Source: an uncultured Eubacteriales bacterium
GTDB lineage: Bacteria; Bacillota; Clostridia; Monoglobales; Monoglobaceae
Direction: 5' to 3'
Assembly (NCBI GenBank): GCA_905198865.1
Contig: CAJKEB010000024.1
Span: 1 to 26,238, forward strand
Length of the DNA stretch: 26,238 bases
Shown here piece after piece: positions 15,491-23,184 of the stretch (positions are counted from its first letter, which is position 1; the number at the start of each line of letters is the position of its first letter). A program made the translations under genes and the position numbers. Under the pieces are notes generated by a model. That model was given only the letters and a program-made list of their open reading frames with translations. It was not told the DNA's origin and searched no databases.

Positions 15491-15533
15491 ATTTATACAT
15501 TTTGTTATTGATTATTTATACATTTTGTTATTG
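15491..15533. repeat. Tandem direct repeat (20-bp identity, 23-bp period) between spoIIIAG and spoIIIAH
   Basis: The 20-bp sequence at 15491-15510 (ATTTATACATTTTGTTATTG) is repeated exactly at 15514-15533 with a 3-base spacer. It fills most of the 79-bp gap upstream of the spoIIIAH ribosome site. It may be a simple duplication or a pair of regulator or RNA-binding sites. Confidence 0.9.
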
Positions 15534-15547
15534 GTTTTACAGAGATA

Positions 15548-16243
15548 TCAATAAGTTATCTTAATCCGATTTGCAGAAAGTCCGTACAGCGCTTTGACAG
15601 CCTCGTACATTTCTGTTCGGACGCGCTCGTTTTTTGCACCGTCGGCAACGACAACAACTCCGATAGGATACGGCAGCTTTTCACGCACGACATACGGCGA
15701 ACCTGAGCTGCTTATACCTCCGCCGCCCGATGCAATAACCGTGCTTCTCTCGCCTGAGCTTGATTCGGTTTTTCCGTCTTTATCCTCGCTCACCTCACTT
15801 TCATTTTTACTATCCTCCGCAAGAATTTTTTCAGCAGTGCTATCTATATATATTCTTACACTTACATTTCCTGCCCCTTCAATTTTTTCAAGAATTTCCT
15901 TCAGGTCTGCTTCCATATCATTCACATACATATTTTCATCCGTTATTGTTTCCCGGCTTTTTTCTGCCGGCTCAGTTTTTTCACCGGTCTCTCCGCCCAA
16001 GCCGAACATACGTATTGCAAAAAGCGCTGCAACCGCAATAATGCACAGCCAGATTACCGTATGACTTATACCCTTTTTTTCACCTTTTTCCGAATCGGAA
16101 TTTTTGTCCTGTTTACTGTTAATGCTTTCATCATTGCTGCCGAATAAACTATTATTACCTAAGTTTTTGATTTTTATAAGCACTTCAGAAAACAAGTTTT
16201 CTGATTTTTCATTTTCCGGTTTTTCGCTGTCCTTCATGCTCAT
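15548..16243 (-). CDS. spoIIIAG: Stage III sporulation protein AG
   Basis: A 231-residue protein. It forms the large ring of the feeding-tube channel between mother cell and forespore. It has a charged cytoplasmic N-terminus (about 1-58), one membrane helix (about 61-80, TVIWLCIIAVAALFAIRMFGLG) and a Glu/Ser/Lys/Gly-rich segment. Ring-building parts are NDMEADLKEILEKIEGAGNVSVRIYIDS (about 107-134) and, after a low-complexity GGGGISSSGSPYVVREKLP, the final IGVVVVADGAKNERVRTEMYEAVKALYGLSANRIKITY. The 'VVVADGA ... V ... A ... L ... N I' end is the family hallmark. It begins 39 bp after spoIIIAF. A second ATG two codons in is an equally possible start. Confidence 0.94.
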   Translation of the reverse strand: MSMKDSEKPENEKSENLFSEVLIKIKNLGNNSLFGSNDESINSKQDKNSDSEKGEKKGISHTVIWLCIIAVAALFAIRMFGLGGETGEKTEPAEKSRETITDENMYVNDMEADLKEILEKIEGAGNVSVRIYIDSTAEKILAEDSKNESEVSEDKDGKTESSSGERSTVIASGGGGISSSGSPYVVREKLPYPIGVVVVADGAKNERVRTEMYEAVKALYGLSANRIKITY

Positions 16244-16282
16244 TTATCCACATCCCATTGCAAGTCAGGTTAATCTGCTGCG

Positions 16283-16783
16283 CTAAGTCACAACAGCTAC
16301 GTCTTCAGCTGCCAATCCCAGTATTTCTGCGGTAAGATTTCTTATCTCTTCCTCTGTCACACTCTGAGGCAAGCTGTCTAACATAACAGCCGCATGTGTT
16401 ATTCTTCCAAAGTCTCCGCTTGATTCCTCGGCAGTTACCTTAACGCTGAATTTTCCTTTAAGCTCCGGCAGTTTTGTTTCAAGCCTCGTCATAAGATTTG
16501 ATTCAATTGTTCTCTTAAAAATATCAATCACATCCTTTTGCTGCTTATATTCTAATTTTTCACGGCTGATTTCATATACACCGTTTTCATCATCAGTCAG
16601 CTCAAACGAAAGCTCTCCGTCAAATAATTGGGCTATGGGAGTTATTATACTGATCAGCAGCAGAATTCCTAAAATGAGATGTATATACTTGCGGTAATTC
16701 CCGTTAGGAAGAATCGTTTCAATAAGTGTTCCGAAAACGATTACCATCGAAAGCGACATCGCCCAGGTTTTTATCCATTCCAT
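16283..16783 (-). CDS. spoIIIAF: Stage III sporulation protein AF
   Basis: A 166-residue membrane protein with two N-terminal helices (about 7-25 and 33-52, WIKTWAMSLSMVIVFGTLIETILP and YIHLILGILLLISIITPI) and a soluble C-terminal domain of ring-building type (GKFSVKVTAEESSGDFGRI ... SVTEEEIRNLTAEILGLAAEDVAVV). The opening pattern 'ILPNGNYRKYIHLILGI' is diagnostic. The length is shorter than the Bacillus protein but normal for Clostridia. It lies 24 bp after spoIIIAE. It is thought to be part of the basal channel complex in the mother-cell membrane. Confidence 0.94.
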   Translation of the reverse strand: MEWIKTWAMSLSMVIVFGTLIETILPNGNYRKYIHLILGILLLISIITPIAQLFDGELSFELTDDENGVYEISREKLEYKQQKDVIDIFKRTIESNLMTRLETKLPELKGKFSVKVTAEESSGDFGRITHAAVMLDSLPQSVTEEEIRNLTAEILGLAAEDVAVVT

Positions 16784-16807
16784 TTCAAGTCCACGCCCTT
16801 ATAATAC

Positions 16808-18007
16808 TCAAACAGTAATATTAATCATTATAGTTATTATCATCACAAACATTACTTCTACCGCCGCAAGCATTGAAAACGCCATAGAAATTCCGTTTGC
16901 CATAGATGTAATACAATCCACAATCCCTTTTCCGCCAATCGGTTCACAAACCGCCGCAGTAATGCGGAATACAATCAGCGACGCTGTTATCTTAATAAGA
17001 GGCATTGCAGCAATAAAGAATACTATTATAACACCTATAATCCCCACGGAATTCTTAATCACTGCACTACAGTTCATAACCGTCTCAACCGAGTCGGACA
17101 GTATGCCGCCGACAACCGGAATAAGATTTGACGACGCAAATTTTGTAAGCTTTATTGTAAGTCCGTCAGCTCCCGACGAAGCAATACTTTTTATCCCGGC
17201 AAATGCGACGAATATCGTCAAAAGCACACTTAATCCGTACTTCACCGCCTTGTTTATCAAAGAAATCAATCCCGTTGTTTTTAGTTGCTCAGACAGCGAA
17301 TTTACAATTCCCAGCGCAGTACCGACCATAACAAGCGGGAAAAATACCGAACGTATCAGACTGAGCGAGATTTGGATTATTCCAAGCAAAAACGGTTCAA
17401 GTGCTGATGCGGAAACAACAGCTCCGCAGGTCACCAGGGACGTCAGCATTATCGGAACAATACAGCGCATAAACAATGCAAGGTTTTCTATTGCGCTTGC
17501 GGCAATATTCTGGACATCGAAGAAAACTCTTGACGCTATGCCTACAACCGCTATAAAGCAGGTATAATACGCCATATAGTTTACGCTTTCTTTTCCGAAA
17601 CTTGAACTCATATTTGACAAAAATGAGCTTAATACAGCCAGCGCCACCACAAGCATCATTGATTTTAAAACATTTATCACTTCGCCAAACAAACACATTC
17701 CAAGTTCACTCATGATTCCTTTGGAGTCAACCGGTATTTCACCGGCGGCAATTCTGGATATAAGCTCACTCAGACTGAACCCGTTTGAATACGGTGACAG
17801 TGAATCGTTTATTATATCGCCTGCTCCGTCCGTAAGATAATCCGAATATATACCTGAATATTCATCAATCAGCTGCTCTTTTATATCAGTGTTCTCTTCA
17901 GCAAATACTGAGCCAAATAAAGAAGGTATCAAAATCAGTATAAATAATATATATCCGGCTGTTCTACACTTTGTGTTGCTGTATAAGCTTTCAGCGAATT
18001 TTATCAT
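16808..18007 (-). CDS. spoIIIAE: Stage III sporulation protein AE
   Basis: A 399-residue polytopic membrane protein. It starts with a cleavable-looking signal sequence (about 15-36, ending GSVFAEEN), then a short outer domain (EQLIDEYSGIYSDYLTDGAGDIIND) and some seven hydrophobic helices (for example SMMLVVALAVLSSFL, RSVFFPLVMVGTALGIV, GLSVLLTIFVAFAGI and the C-terminal AFSMLAAVEVMFVMIITIMINITV). The conserved IKSIASSGADGLTIKLTKFASSN part and IPVVGGILSDSVETVM are family hallmarks. It resembles a permease and may be the membrane transporter unit of the channel. GGAGG is 11 bases before the ATG. It starts 21 bp after spoIIIAD. Confidence 0.95.
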   Translation of the reverse strand: MIKFAESLYSNTKCRTAGYILFILILIPSLFGSVFAEENTDIKEQLIDEYSGIYSDYLTDGAGDIINDSLSPYSNGFSLSELISRIAAGEIPVDSKGIMSELGMCLFGEVINVLKSMMLVVALAVLSSFLSNMSSSFGKESVNYMAYYTCFIAVVGIASRVFFDVQNIAASAIENLALFMRCIVPIMLTSLVTCGAVVSASALEPFLLGIIQISLSLIRSVFFPLVMVGTALGIVNSLSEQLKTTGLISLINKAVKYGLSVLLTIFVAFAGIKSIASSGADGLTIKLTKFASSNLIPVVGGILSDSVETVMNCSAVIKNSVGIIGVIIVFFIAAMPLIKITASLIVFRITAAVCEPIGGKGIVDCITSMANGISMAFSMLAAVEVMFVMIITIMINITV

Positions 18008-18028
18008 AAGTAAGTCCGCCTCCGTACA

Positions 18029-18418
18029 CTATCTCATAATTATCTCTCTGACTATTCCCAAAAGCCTGTTAACAATAGGCAGCGAGATGAATATTATTAT
18101 TAGCTTTCCGGCAAGCTCAATCTTTGCGGCAATCGCATTTTCGCCCGCATCCTTGCACAGCTCGGCTGAAATACTTACCAGATATGATATACCTATTATT
18201 TTTAAAACAATACTTACATACCGATATTCTATTCCCGCTCCCTCTGATATAACCCTGAGTTCATTGATAATTGCCGTCATATACGGCAAAATGCAGAATA
18301 CTATTGTAAACGTCACTACCACAGGTATCATCATTGACAGTTCCGGCCTGAATTGGCGCAAAATCAATGACAATACTGCACCGATAAAGCCTATTCCGAT
18401 TATTCTCAAAATATCCAT
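18029..18418 (-). CDS. spoIIIAD: Stage III sporulation protein AD
   Basis: A 129-residue integral membrane protein with about four helices (MDILRIIGIGFIGAVLSLIL, MMIPVVVTFTIVFCILPY, VLKIIGISYLVSISAELC, LAGKLIIIFISLPIVNRLLGI). 'YLVSISAELCKDAGENAIAAKIELAGK' within residues about 82-108 is the typical motif. I choose the ATG at 18418 because AGGGTGA lies 8 bases before it and the protein then begins like other SpoIIIAD; a GTG at 18430 would add four residues. It is 13 bases after spoIIIAC, and the two are a coupled pair that probably form the small-helix ring of the channel. Confidence 0.94.
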   Translation of the reverse strand: MDILRIIGIGFIGAVLSLILRQFRPELSMMIPVVVTFTIVFCILPYMTAIINELRVISEGAGIEYRYVSIVLKIIGISYLVSISAELCKDAGENAIAAKIELAGKLIIIFISLPIVNRLLGIVREIIMR

Positions 18419-18431
18419 CAGCCTGTTCACC

Positions 18432-18629
18432 CTAAAGCCCGAAAATATTTTTAATTGTCACAAACAGATTACTGATTTCGTTTATTACCATAAGAAGAAC
18501 AACAATTAATCCGGATATGGTTGTCATCATCGCCTGATCGTCGCGTCCCGCGCGGCTGAGCAGCATGTTAAGCACTGCAACAATTATGCCTATTGCCGCC
18601 ACTTTAAAAATTAAATCCACTCCCGACAT
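18432..18629 (-). CDS. spoIIIAC: Stage III sporulation protein AC
   Basis: A 65-residue protein of the usual size with two membrane helices (about 5-23, LIFKVAAIGIIVAVLNMLL, and 36-58, MTTISGLIVVLLMVINEISNLF) joined by a short charged loop with GRDDQA. That loop is the family signature. It lies between spoIIIAB (34 bp upstream) and spoIIIAD. GGAGG precedes the ATG. Confidence 0.95.
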   Translation of the reverse strand: MSGVDLIFKVAAIGIIVAVLNMLLSRAGRDDQAMMTTISGLIVVLLMVINEISNLFVTIKNIFGL

Positions 18630-18663
18630 AAGTTTTCCTCCTGTGTTTATACTAAAGCGTTAT

Positions 18664-19197
18664 TTATAACAAGAGCACCGAAATCAATATTCCTCCGGCG
18701 AAGCCAAGGCTTCGGTAAAGCTTTGCATTCTGAGCCTTTTTCTTCATTGCATTATCCTCTGCAAGCTCAAGCCTCAGAACAGCAGTTTTGATATTTCCCG
18801 ATTCCTCCGCCCTGTCCCCGGAGCCAAGCGAACGGCCAAATTCCTTAATAATTTTTATGTCACTGTCATTAATACAAAAATTGTTTTTATATATATCCAT
18901 ATACTTACACCATAAGCCATACACTTCTTCTCCGGGTGAGCTTTCAATTTCTTCAGCACATTTAACAAAAACCCTCCCGACCGTTCCCCCTGCTGCCTCG
19001 CCTGCATAACGCATTGCGTCAACAAGTACCGTATTATTCATAGATATTTCAAAATCCATTGTTCGAAGCGCAGTAATAAAGTTGCGTATTTGTGTTATTC
19101 CCGTATCATATCTTGAGGCAAGCACAATACCGCAGTACCCTCCGCCTAAACTCAATATAAACGAACAAACAACTTTTATAAACATTACATTCATCAC
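18664..19197 (-). CDS. spoIIIAB: Stage III sporulation protein AB
   Basis: A protein of about 177 residues with an N-terminal membrane helix (residues 5-25, FIKVVCSFILSLGGGYCGIVLA), a central helical domain (ITQIRNFITALRTMDFEI, 'FVKCAEEIESSPGEEVYGLWCKY', IIKEFGRSLGSGDR) and a C-terminal helix (SLGFAGGILISVLLL). This is the standard layout, resembling GspF/PilC-like partners of the SpoIIIAA ATPase. The start is ambiguous. A GTG at 19197 and an ATG at 19194 are adjacent codons; GGAGG is nearer to the GTG. The ATG shares one base with the spoIIIAA stop (TGATG), so translation is probably coupled. Confidence 0.93.
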   Translation of the reverse strand: MMNVMFIKVVCSFILSLGGGYCGIVLASRYDTGITQIRNFITALRTMDFEISMNNTVLVDAMRYAGEAAGGTVGRVFVKCAEEIESSPGEEVYGLWCKYMDIYKNNFCINDSDIKIIKEFGRSLGSGDRAEESGNIKTAVLRLELAEDNAMKKKAQNAKLYRSLGFAGGILISVLLL

Positions 19198-20129
19198 AAA
19201 GCTCTGACCTCCATTTCCGGTCCGGTCTCGCTTCTCCCGGTAATCCTTACAAGCAGTTCAAAAACATTATTTTTAAACAACGGCTCACATACGGGCTTGC
19301 TTAATACTTCATTGAATTCATAGCCGTGTATACTTGCTATAATAGATATGCCGGTTCCTGAGGCTTTGCATATCGCCTCAACCTCCCTTGCGGTAACAAT
19401 CTCATCAGTGACAATCACAGACGGAGACATGGTACGCTGAAGTATTTCTATTCCGTCTGATTTTTCTGCATTTTCAACGACATCTGTATTTATACCGATG
19501 TCGTTTTGCGGAACACCATGATACATTGCCGATATTTCTCCCCTGTCATCTGCAACGCCAACCTTTATCCCGGAACATGATAAGCTCCGTGTAATATCAC
19601 GAAGCACGGTCGTCTTGCCGCCCGACGGCGGAGAAATTATAAGCGTACTTTTTACTCTGTTGCCGCAATATATCCGGCTTATAATGTTCTTGGCGCAGTC
19701 CTTTACTTCACGGGCAATACGTATATTAATCGAATTGATATCCCTGAAATTTTCAATTCTGCCACTGTCACCGCATATCGCTCTGCCCGCAAATCCGATA
19801 CGATGTCCGCCCCTTACTGTAACAAATCCCTTTCGTATATCATCAAGATAAGCATAAACAGAATTTTCACAGACTGCACGATAAATACCTGCAAGCTCCT
19901 GCTTGGAAATAACATACGCATTTTTCAAATCCGAAGCGCCTATGTATTCACCGTCACGGTCAATATAACAAACATTGCTTCCGCTCACAAAAGACAGCGG
20001 TCTTTCCGTTCTCAAACGGATTTCATCTACCTGTCCGTTCGCCGTTTGAAGCGCACATCTGACAACACGCCCGACTCCGTCCTGAGGAAAAAAACGAAGC
20101 AAGTCGTCATAAGCCTTAGCATTTCTCAA
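19194..20129 (-). CDS. spoIIIAA: Stage III sporulation protein AA, secretion-type ATPase
   Basis: A 311-residue AAA+/GspE-like ATPase thought to power the mother cell to forespore channel. N-terminal part: LLRFFPQDG, then VDEIRLRTERPLSFVSG. Mid part: GFVTVRGGHRIGFAGRAI and INIRIAREV. Walker A PPSGGKTT is at about 167-174, followed by ADDRGEISAMYHGVPQNDIG and VIVTDEI (Walker B) and ASIHG. I set the start at TTG 20129, because AGGTGA lies just upstream and the resulting length is that of the family. The open frame continues to an ATG at 20297, but those 56 extra codons encode a hydrophobic stretch not found in this family. It is the first gene of the operon; I could not find a convincing sigma-E promoter upstream. 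Confidence 0.93.
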   Translation of the reverse strand: MRNAKAYDDLLRFFPQDGVGRVVRCALQTANGQVDEIRLRTERPLSFVSGSNVCYIDRDGEYIGASDLKNAYVISKQELAGIYRAVCENSVYAYLDDIRKGFVTVRGGHRIGFAGRAICGDSGRIENFRDINSINIRIAREVKDCAKNIISRIYCGNRVKSTLIISPPSGGKTTVLRDITRSLSCSGIKVGVADDRGEISAMYHGVPQNDIGINTDVVENAEKSDGIEILQRTMSPSVIVTDEIVTAREVEAICKASGTGISIIASIHGYEFNEVLSKPVCEPLFKNNVFELLVRITGRSETGPEMEVRAL

Positions 20130-20370
20130 ATCAATCACCTGCTGTATTTTTGATTTGTAATATTCTATTACACTTTGTCCGAATATAGAACTTAAAAGAA
20201 GGAAAAGCAGTGAAAAAATTAGCGCATCAATCGTATCAGTGAATATACAACGATTTCCGCAATTATATAAATATTTAAAGGCCGGCGCCCAAAACACTGC
20301 GGTTCAGACTCCGACCCTTTAATTATTATTACCAAACTATTTAGATACCTTGTGTTTAAACAATTTTGCT
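20130..20370. other. Leader and spacer upstream of spoIIIAA
   Basis: No separate gene is assigned. The minus strand stays open in the spoIIIAA frame up to 20297 and includes a hydrophobic run (about 20165-20225), which could be a small membrane peptide or chance. A short GC-rich palindromic patch lies at 20281-20290. The 12-mer TCAGACTCCGAC (20304-20315, plus strand) also occurs in the anticodon arm of the tRNA-Arg at 25494-25505 in opposite orientation. The spoIIIA operon promoter must lie here but I cannot point to it. Confidence 0.3.
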
Positions 20371-20517
20371 TTACAAAGCTTTATACATTTTTGACTGATA
20401 TTTGCCGTTCTTGACGCTGTCCACAGCGATGGCATAGGTGATCACTGCGCCGTCACCGCCGCCGGTGTATGTCCACTGTGCGTAAATGATGGTATTGACA
20501 TTAAAGAAAGAGAGATA
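20371..20517 (-). pseudogene. 3' remnant of a repeat-type cell-surface protein
   Basis: A 48-codon frame on the minus strand, open from just after a TAA at 20518-20520 to a TAA at 20371-20373, with no start codon or ribosome site of its own. It reads ...FFNVNTIIYAQWTYTGGG, then GDGAVITYAIAVDSVKNGKY. The 'T(I)IYAQW' strand is the standard end of a Listeria-Bacteroides (InlB B-type) repeat in surface proteins of gut Firmicutes. The GC content is higher than in the flanks. Only the C-terminal tail remains, so I read it as the broken end of a large adhesin-like gene. The beginning was replaced by the AT-rich spacer and the downstream genes. Confidence 0.6.
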
Positions 20518-20572
20518 TTAAAAAAACCACTTCTCTTTTTAAATAATTATTCTTTACTCCTATCGTAATAAA

Positions 20573-20606
20573 ACAATCCCGAATAAGGCGTTGCCTTATT
20601 CGGGAT
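20573..20606 (-). terminator. Rho-independent terminator of the beta-helix protein gene
   Basis: A 14-bp perfect stem (20576-20589 with 20593-20606, core CCCGAATAAGGC) has a GTT loop. On the minus strand it is followed by TGTTTTATT. It lies 16 bases after the stop codon of the 20622-21926 gene. Confidence 0.85.
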
Positions 20607-20621
20607 CGATATTAATATCAA

Positions 20622-21926
20622 TTATTTATTTATTGTAACAGCATCGCACAATGGACGTAATGTATCAAGACTTTCCCACCAAAAAACTTTTGTATAAGCA
20701 TAAGAATCAGCTTCGTTAGGAAGTTCTGCATTTATGGTAGCTTGGGGTTGATAAGTTTTTGCATCAACCAGCGCACCGTTGTCTTTATAAAAAGCGATAA
20801 TAATTGTGGTACCATCATAGACATCATTTAAAGTAACCGTTTCTGATAAGCCGTTGATTGTAACACTGAATTCTACCGGCGGATCGGATTTCAAATAAAG
20901 CGCAGCCTCGGTGTGTGAAATATTCCAACGAATTTCATAGTTTTCGTTATTGCTGAAGAAGAATTCACTCGGATTTTCTGTACAGAAATCTGAATATCCG
21001 CTTGTAATGACAACAGGATTGCCTTCTGTTGGAGCAGCTTCGCATGCAACTCCTATTTGTGCGCCGTCTGTAAGTGCACCTGTCAAGTTAATTACCTTAT
21101 TTGAGCAAAGGTATACATCTGATTTTTTGCAGCTATCATCATGAACGTGTGAAGCAGTTCCGCCGCAAGCATAATTGCCTTTTATTACAGGTGCTCCGCA
21201 AACATTGAGATTACCGTTTTGAGAAACATATACTCCTCCGCCATTGCTATAGTGCGATACGCATCCGATTATAGTTCCTCCGCTCATATTAAAAGTACCA
21301 TCATCAATCCACACACCTGCACCGTAGCCCCCGTGCCCACCTTTCGTGTATACATTCAAAATGTTTCCGCCTGTCATATTGACAATACCATTTTGAATAA
21401 GTACCGCCGATGTGCCGTACCCGGAAGAACCTCTTTCAGCAGGTGCTGTAATAACCCCTTTACCGGTGCAATCACACAAGGTTAATTCGCCGCCATCACT
21501 GGCATGGAATATTGGTCCCGGTATATATGGACCCGTCACTGTATGACCGTTTAAACATACAGTTGTATTACCTTTTGTCCAATACCAAGTATAGTTGCTC
21601 AATGATATATCTTCATCCAAATAGTACATTGTTGACTGTAGTTCATCCCATTCTGAACTTGCATATGGCAATGTTGTAAAGTCCGAATGGGAATCATGCA
21701 CCACGGATTGTGCCGGCGAATCGGATTTCAAAGAACTTCTTCTGTTTACAGATACACCCATTTGTGCCACAGTAGTCTCATTTAATGTAGCTGCAGTATT
21801 TTCTTCTGTGGTAGATGATTGGGCGAATGCTGTAGATGTTATCGTTTGAAAAATCATAAATACGACAACTATTAAAGATAATATTTTTTTCATAGCTAAA
21901 ACTTTATCTTTTTCTTCTTTATCCAT
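20622..21926 (-). CDS. Secreted beta-helix-like surface protein
   Basis: A 434-residue secreted protein of unknown function. A charged 11-residue lead (MDKEEKDKVLA) precedes a signal peptide (MKKILSLIVVVFMIFQTITS, cleavage probably after AFA35). Residues about 100-275 contain short Gly/Asn-rich strands (GGELTLCDCTGKGVI, QNGIVNMTGGNIL, DDGTFNMSGGTIIGC, NGGGVYVSQNGNLNVCG) that read as a right-handed beta-helix. A C-terminal Ig-like module (about 350-434) ends YTKVFWWESLDTLRPLCDA, a motif of many clostridial surface proteins. There is no LPXTG or SLH anchor. The start at 21926 has GGAGGAGGAG 7 bases upstream; the ATG before MKKIL (21893) has none. It overlaps the zinc-ribbon gene by 8 bp, so the two are co-translated. 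A terminator follows. An adhesin or glycan-binding role is inference. Confidence 0.8.
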   Translation of the reverse strand: MDKEEKDKVLAMKKILSLIVVVFMIFQTITSTAFAQSSTTEENTAATLNETTVAQMGVSVNRRSSLKSDSPAQSVVHDSHSDFTTLPYASSEWDELQSTMYYLDEDISLSNYTWYWTKGNTTVCLNGHTVTGPYIPGPIFHASDGGELTLCDCTGKGVITAPAERGSSGYGTSAVLIQNGIVNMTGGNILNVYTKGGHGGYGAGVWIDDGTFNMSGGTIIGCVSHYSNGGGVYVSQNGNLNVCGAPVIKGNYACGGTASHVHDDSCKKSDVYLCSNKVINLTGALTDGAQIGVACEAAPTEGNPVVITSGYSDFCTENPSEFFFSNNENYEIRWNISHTEAALYLKSDPPVEFSVTINGLSETVTLNDVYDGTTIIIAFYKDNGALVDAKTYQPQATINAELPNEADSYAYTKVFWWESLDTLRPLCDAVTINK

Positions 21927-22629
21927 GATTTTTCTCCTCCTCCAAATTATTTGATTTTAAATTTTCTATAAGAGCAGTTTCCTTTTTTATATTTACAAAT
22001 ACACTAAGACTGCCTAATGCTGCAAATACATATCCCAAAGCCAAATTCTTTATATTGATGGATAAGTATTCTCCAAAATTATTTGCATAATACGAGAATA
22101 AATCCGAAAACATATGGCCAAGTTCTTCGTCTGTAGCAATTACAATCATATCGCTCATAATTTGCCCTGCAAAAACACCTATTACAACAGCAGCTAAAAC
22201 ACACCAAAGTTTTTTCATATTTGTCTTTACTTTCATCAAATCATAACCCTTTGATGCCGCTATTGCTATTAAATATCCAAGCCATGCCACGAACCACCCC
22301 TGACTTGATACAACAGCCCAAGGTATTGCTGCAACTAAAGCGCCAACCAAAGCACCGAGCAATCCAAGTAAATAATTATCGGATAATGAATTTTGTTTCT
22401 CAAGGTACGCTTTAGCAATAGCTCTTTTTTGTAATTCTTGCTCTGTTTTTTCTTGCTCAACATTTCCATTTCCATAATTGTCAACATTTCTGTCAATATC
22501 GGAATTGGTTTCTATTCTATCAAACAAAGATTCCGTTTCAGCCGGCAATTCTTCACCGCAAAATACACAGTGGGTATTTCCGTTCTGTGATACATTACCA
22601 CATTTTTTGCATTTCACTTCTGTGCTCAT
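21919..22629 (-). CDS. Zinc-ribbon multi-pass membrane protein
   Basis: A 236-residue protein of unknown function. The N-terminal zinc ribbon has CxxC-x10-CxxC (Cys7, Cys10, Cys21, Cys24; MSTEVKCKKCGNVSQNG). A hydrophilic Asn/Glu-rich segment follows, then about four hydrophobic segments (YLLGLLGALVGALVAAIPWAVV, GWFVAWLGYLIAIAAS, WCVLAAVVIGVFAGQIMS and LALGYVFAALGSLSVFVNI). The tail is acidic. Such zinc-ribbon membrane proteins are common in Clostridia and mostly uncharacterised. The start at 22629 has GGAGAG 5 bases upstream; the longer frame from 22671 has no ribosome site. Its 3' end overlaps the beta-helix gene by 8 bp, and it lies 68 bp after the lipoprotein gene. The three probably form one transcript. 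Confidence 0.78.
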   Translation of the reverse strand: MSTEVKCKKCGNVSQNGNTHCVFCGEELPAETESLFDRIETNSDIDRNVDNYGNGNVEQEKTEQELQKRAIAKAYLEKQNSLSDNYLLGLLGALVGALVAAIPWAVVSSQGWFVAWLGYLIAIAASKGYDLMKVKTNMKKLWCVLAAVVIGVFAGQIMSDMIVIATDEELGHMFSDLFSYYANNFGEYLSINIKNLALGYVFAALGSLSVFVNIKKETALIENLKSNNLEEEKNHG

Positions 22630-22697
22630 TATATCTCTCCTTTTCCCGCAAAAAAAGAACTTCGGTGTCATTTTCTAATCTCTTGCTGGTTAGCGAC

Positions 22698-23081
22698 TTA
22701 CTCCTTCTTATAAAAGTACATCATTACTTTTCCCTTTTCGTGTTCAATCTCCATTTTCAGATTTCCATCCTCATATGTAATGTAAGTATCTTCTTCAACA
22801 TCCGTAAATTTCACACCATCTTCGGTAGGTTCCCATGTGCCTTCAACAGTTTCACTGACGTCCTCCAACGAAGCCGAACCGTCTGCATTAAAAGTAAACG
22901 CAAAGAGGCCTGGGTACGGAGATTCCTTGCCTTCTAATTCGAAATGATCAATCATCCATACTCCCACATATGGGCTGTCAGCATATTTGTCGCTGCTGTT
23001 GTTACCGCAGCCTGTCAGCGTGATTCCCATAGATGCTATGATTACACAGCATGCCAGGATGATAGGTTTTTTCAATTTCAT
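22698..23081 (-). CDS. Small lipoprotein
   Basis: A 127-residue lipoprotein. The signal sequence (MKLKKPIILACCVIIASMGI) ends in the lipobox LTGC with Cys25 as the lipid-modified residue. The mature domain has VGVWMIDHFELEG, then FTFNADGSASLEDVSETVEGTWEPTEDGVKFTD and MYFYKKE. This alternation of short strands with 'G(T)W' turns is a lipocalin-like or META-type small beta-barrel, as in many clostridial lipoproteins of unknown role. GAGGAGG is upstream of the ATG. It lies in a minus-strand series with the zinc-ribbon and beta-helix genes, 103 bp after the HTH regulator. The sequence gives no substrate. Confidence 0.85.
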   Translation of the reverse strand: MKLKKPIILACCVIIASMGITLTGCGNNSSDKYADSPYVGVWMIDHFELEGKESPYPGLFAFTFNADGSASLEDVSETVEGTWEPTEDGVKFTDVEEDTYITYEDGNLKMEIEHEKGKVMMYFYKKE

Positions 23082-23184
23082 GTTTTTTCCTCCTCAATAA
23101 TCATAATGAATAAAAATCTGAATTCTATATACATTACCTTTCTTTCCGACACTTTGCCGGGTTATATGCTATCATAAAAACCGT

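Noticed and set aside
20130..20297. Extended spoIIIAA start at 20297
   Set aside because: There is no ribosome site there and the family does not have the hydrophobic extension. The TTG at 20129 has a good site and gives the normal length.
20130..20340. Sigma-E promoter of the spoIIIA operon
   Set aside because: ATATT-like boxes and a GATACGAT box exist, but no pair has the right 13-15 bp spacing.
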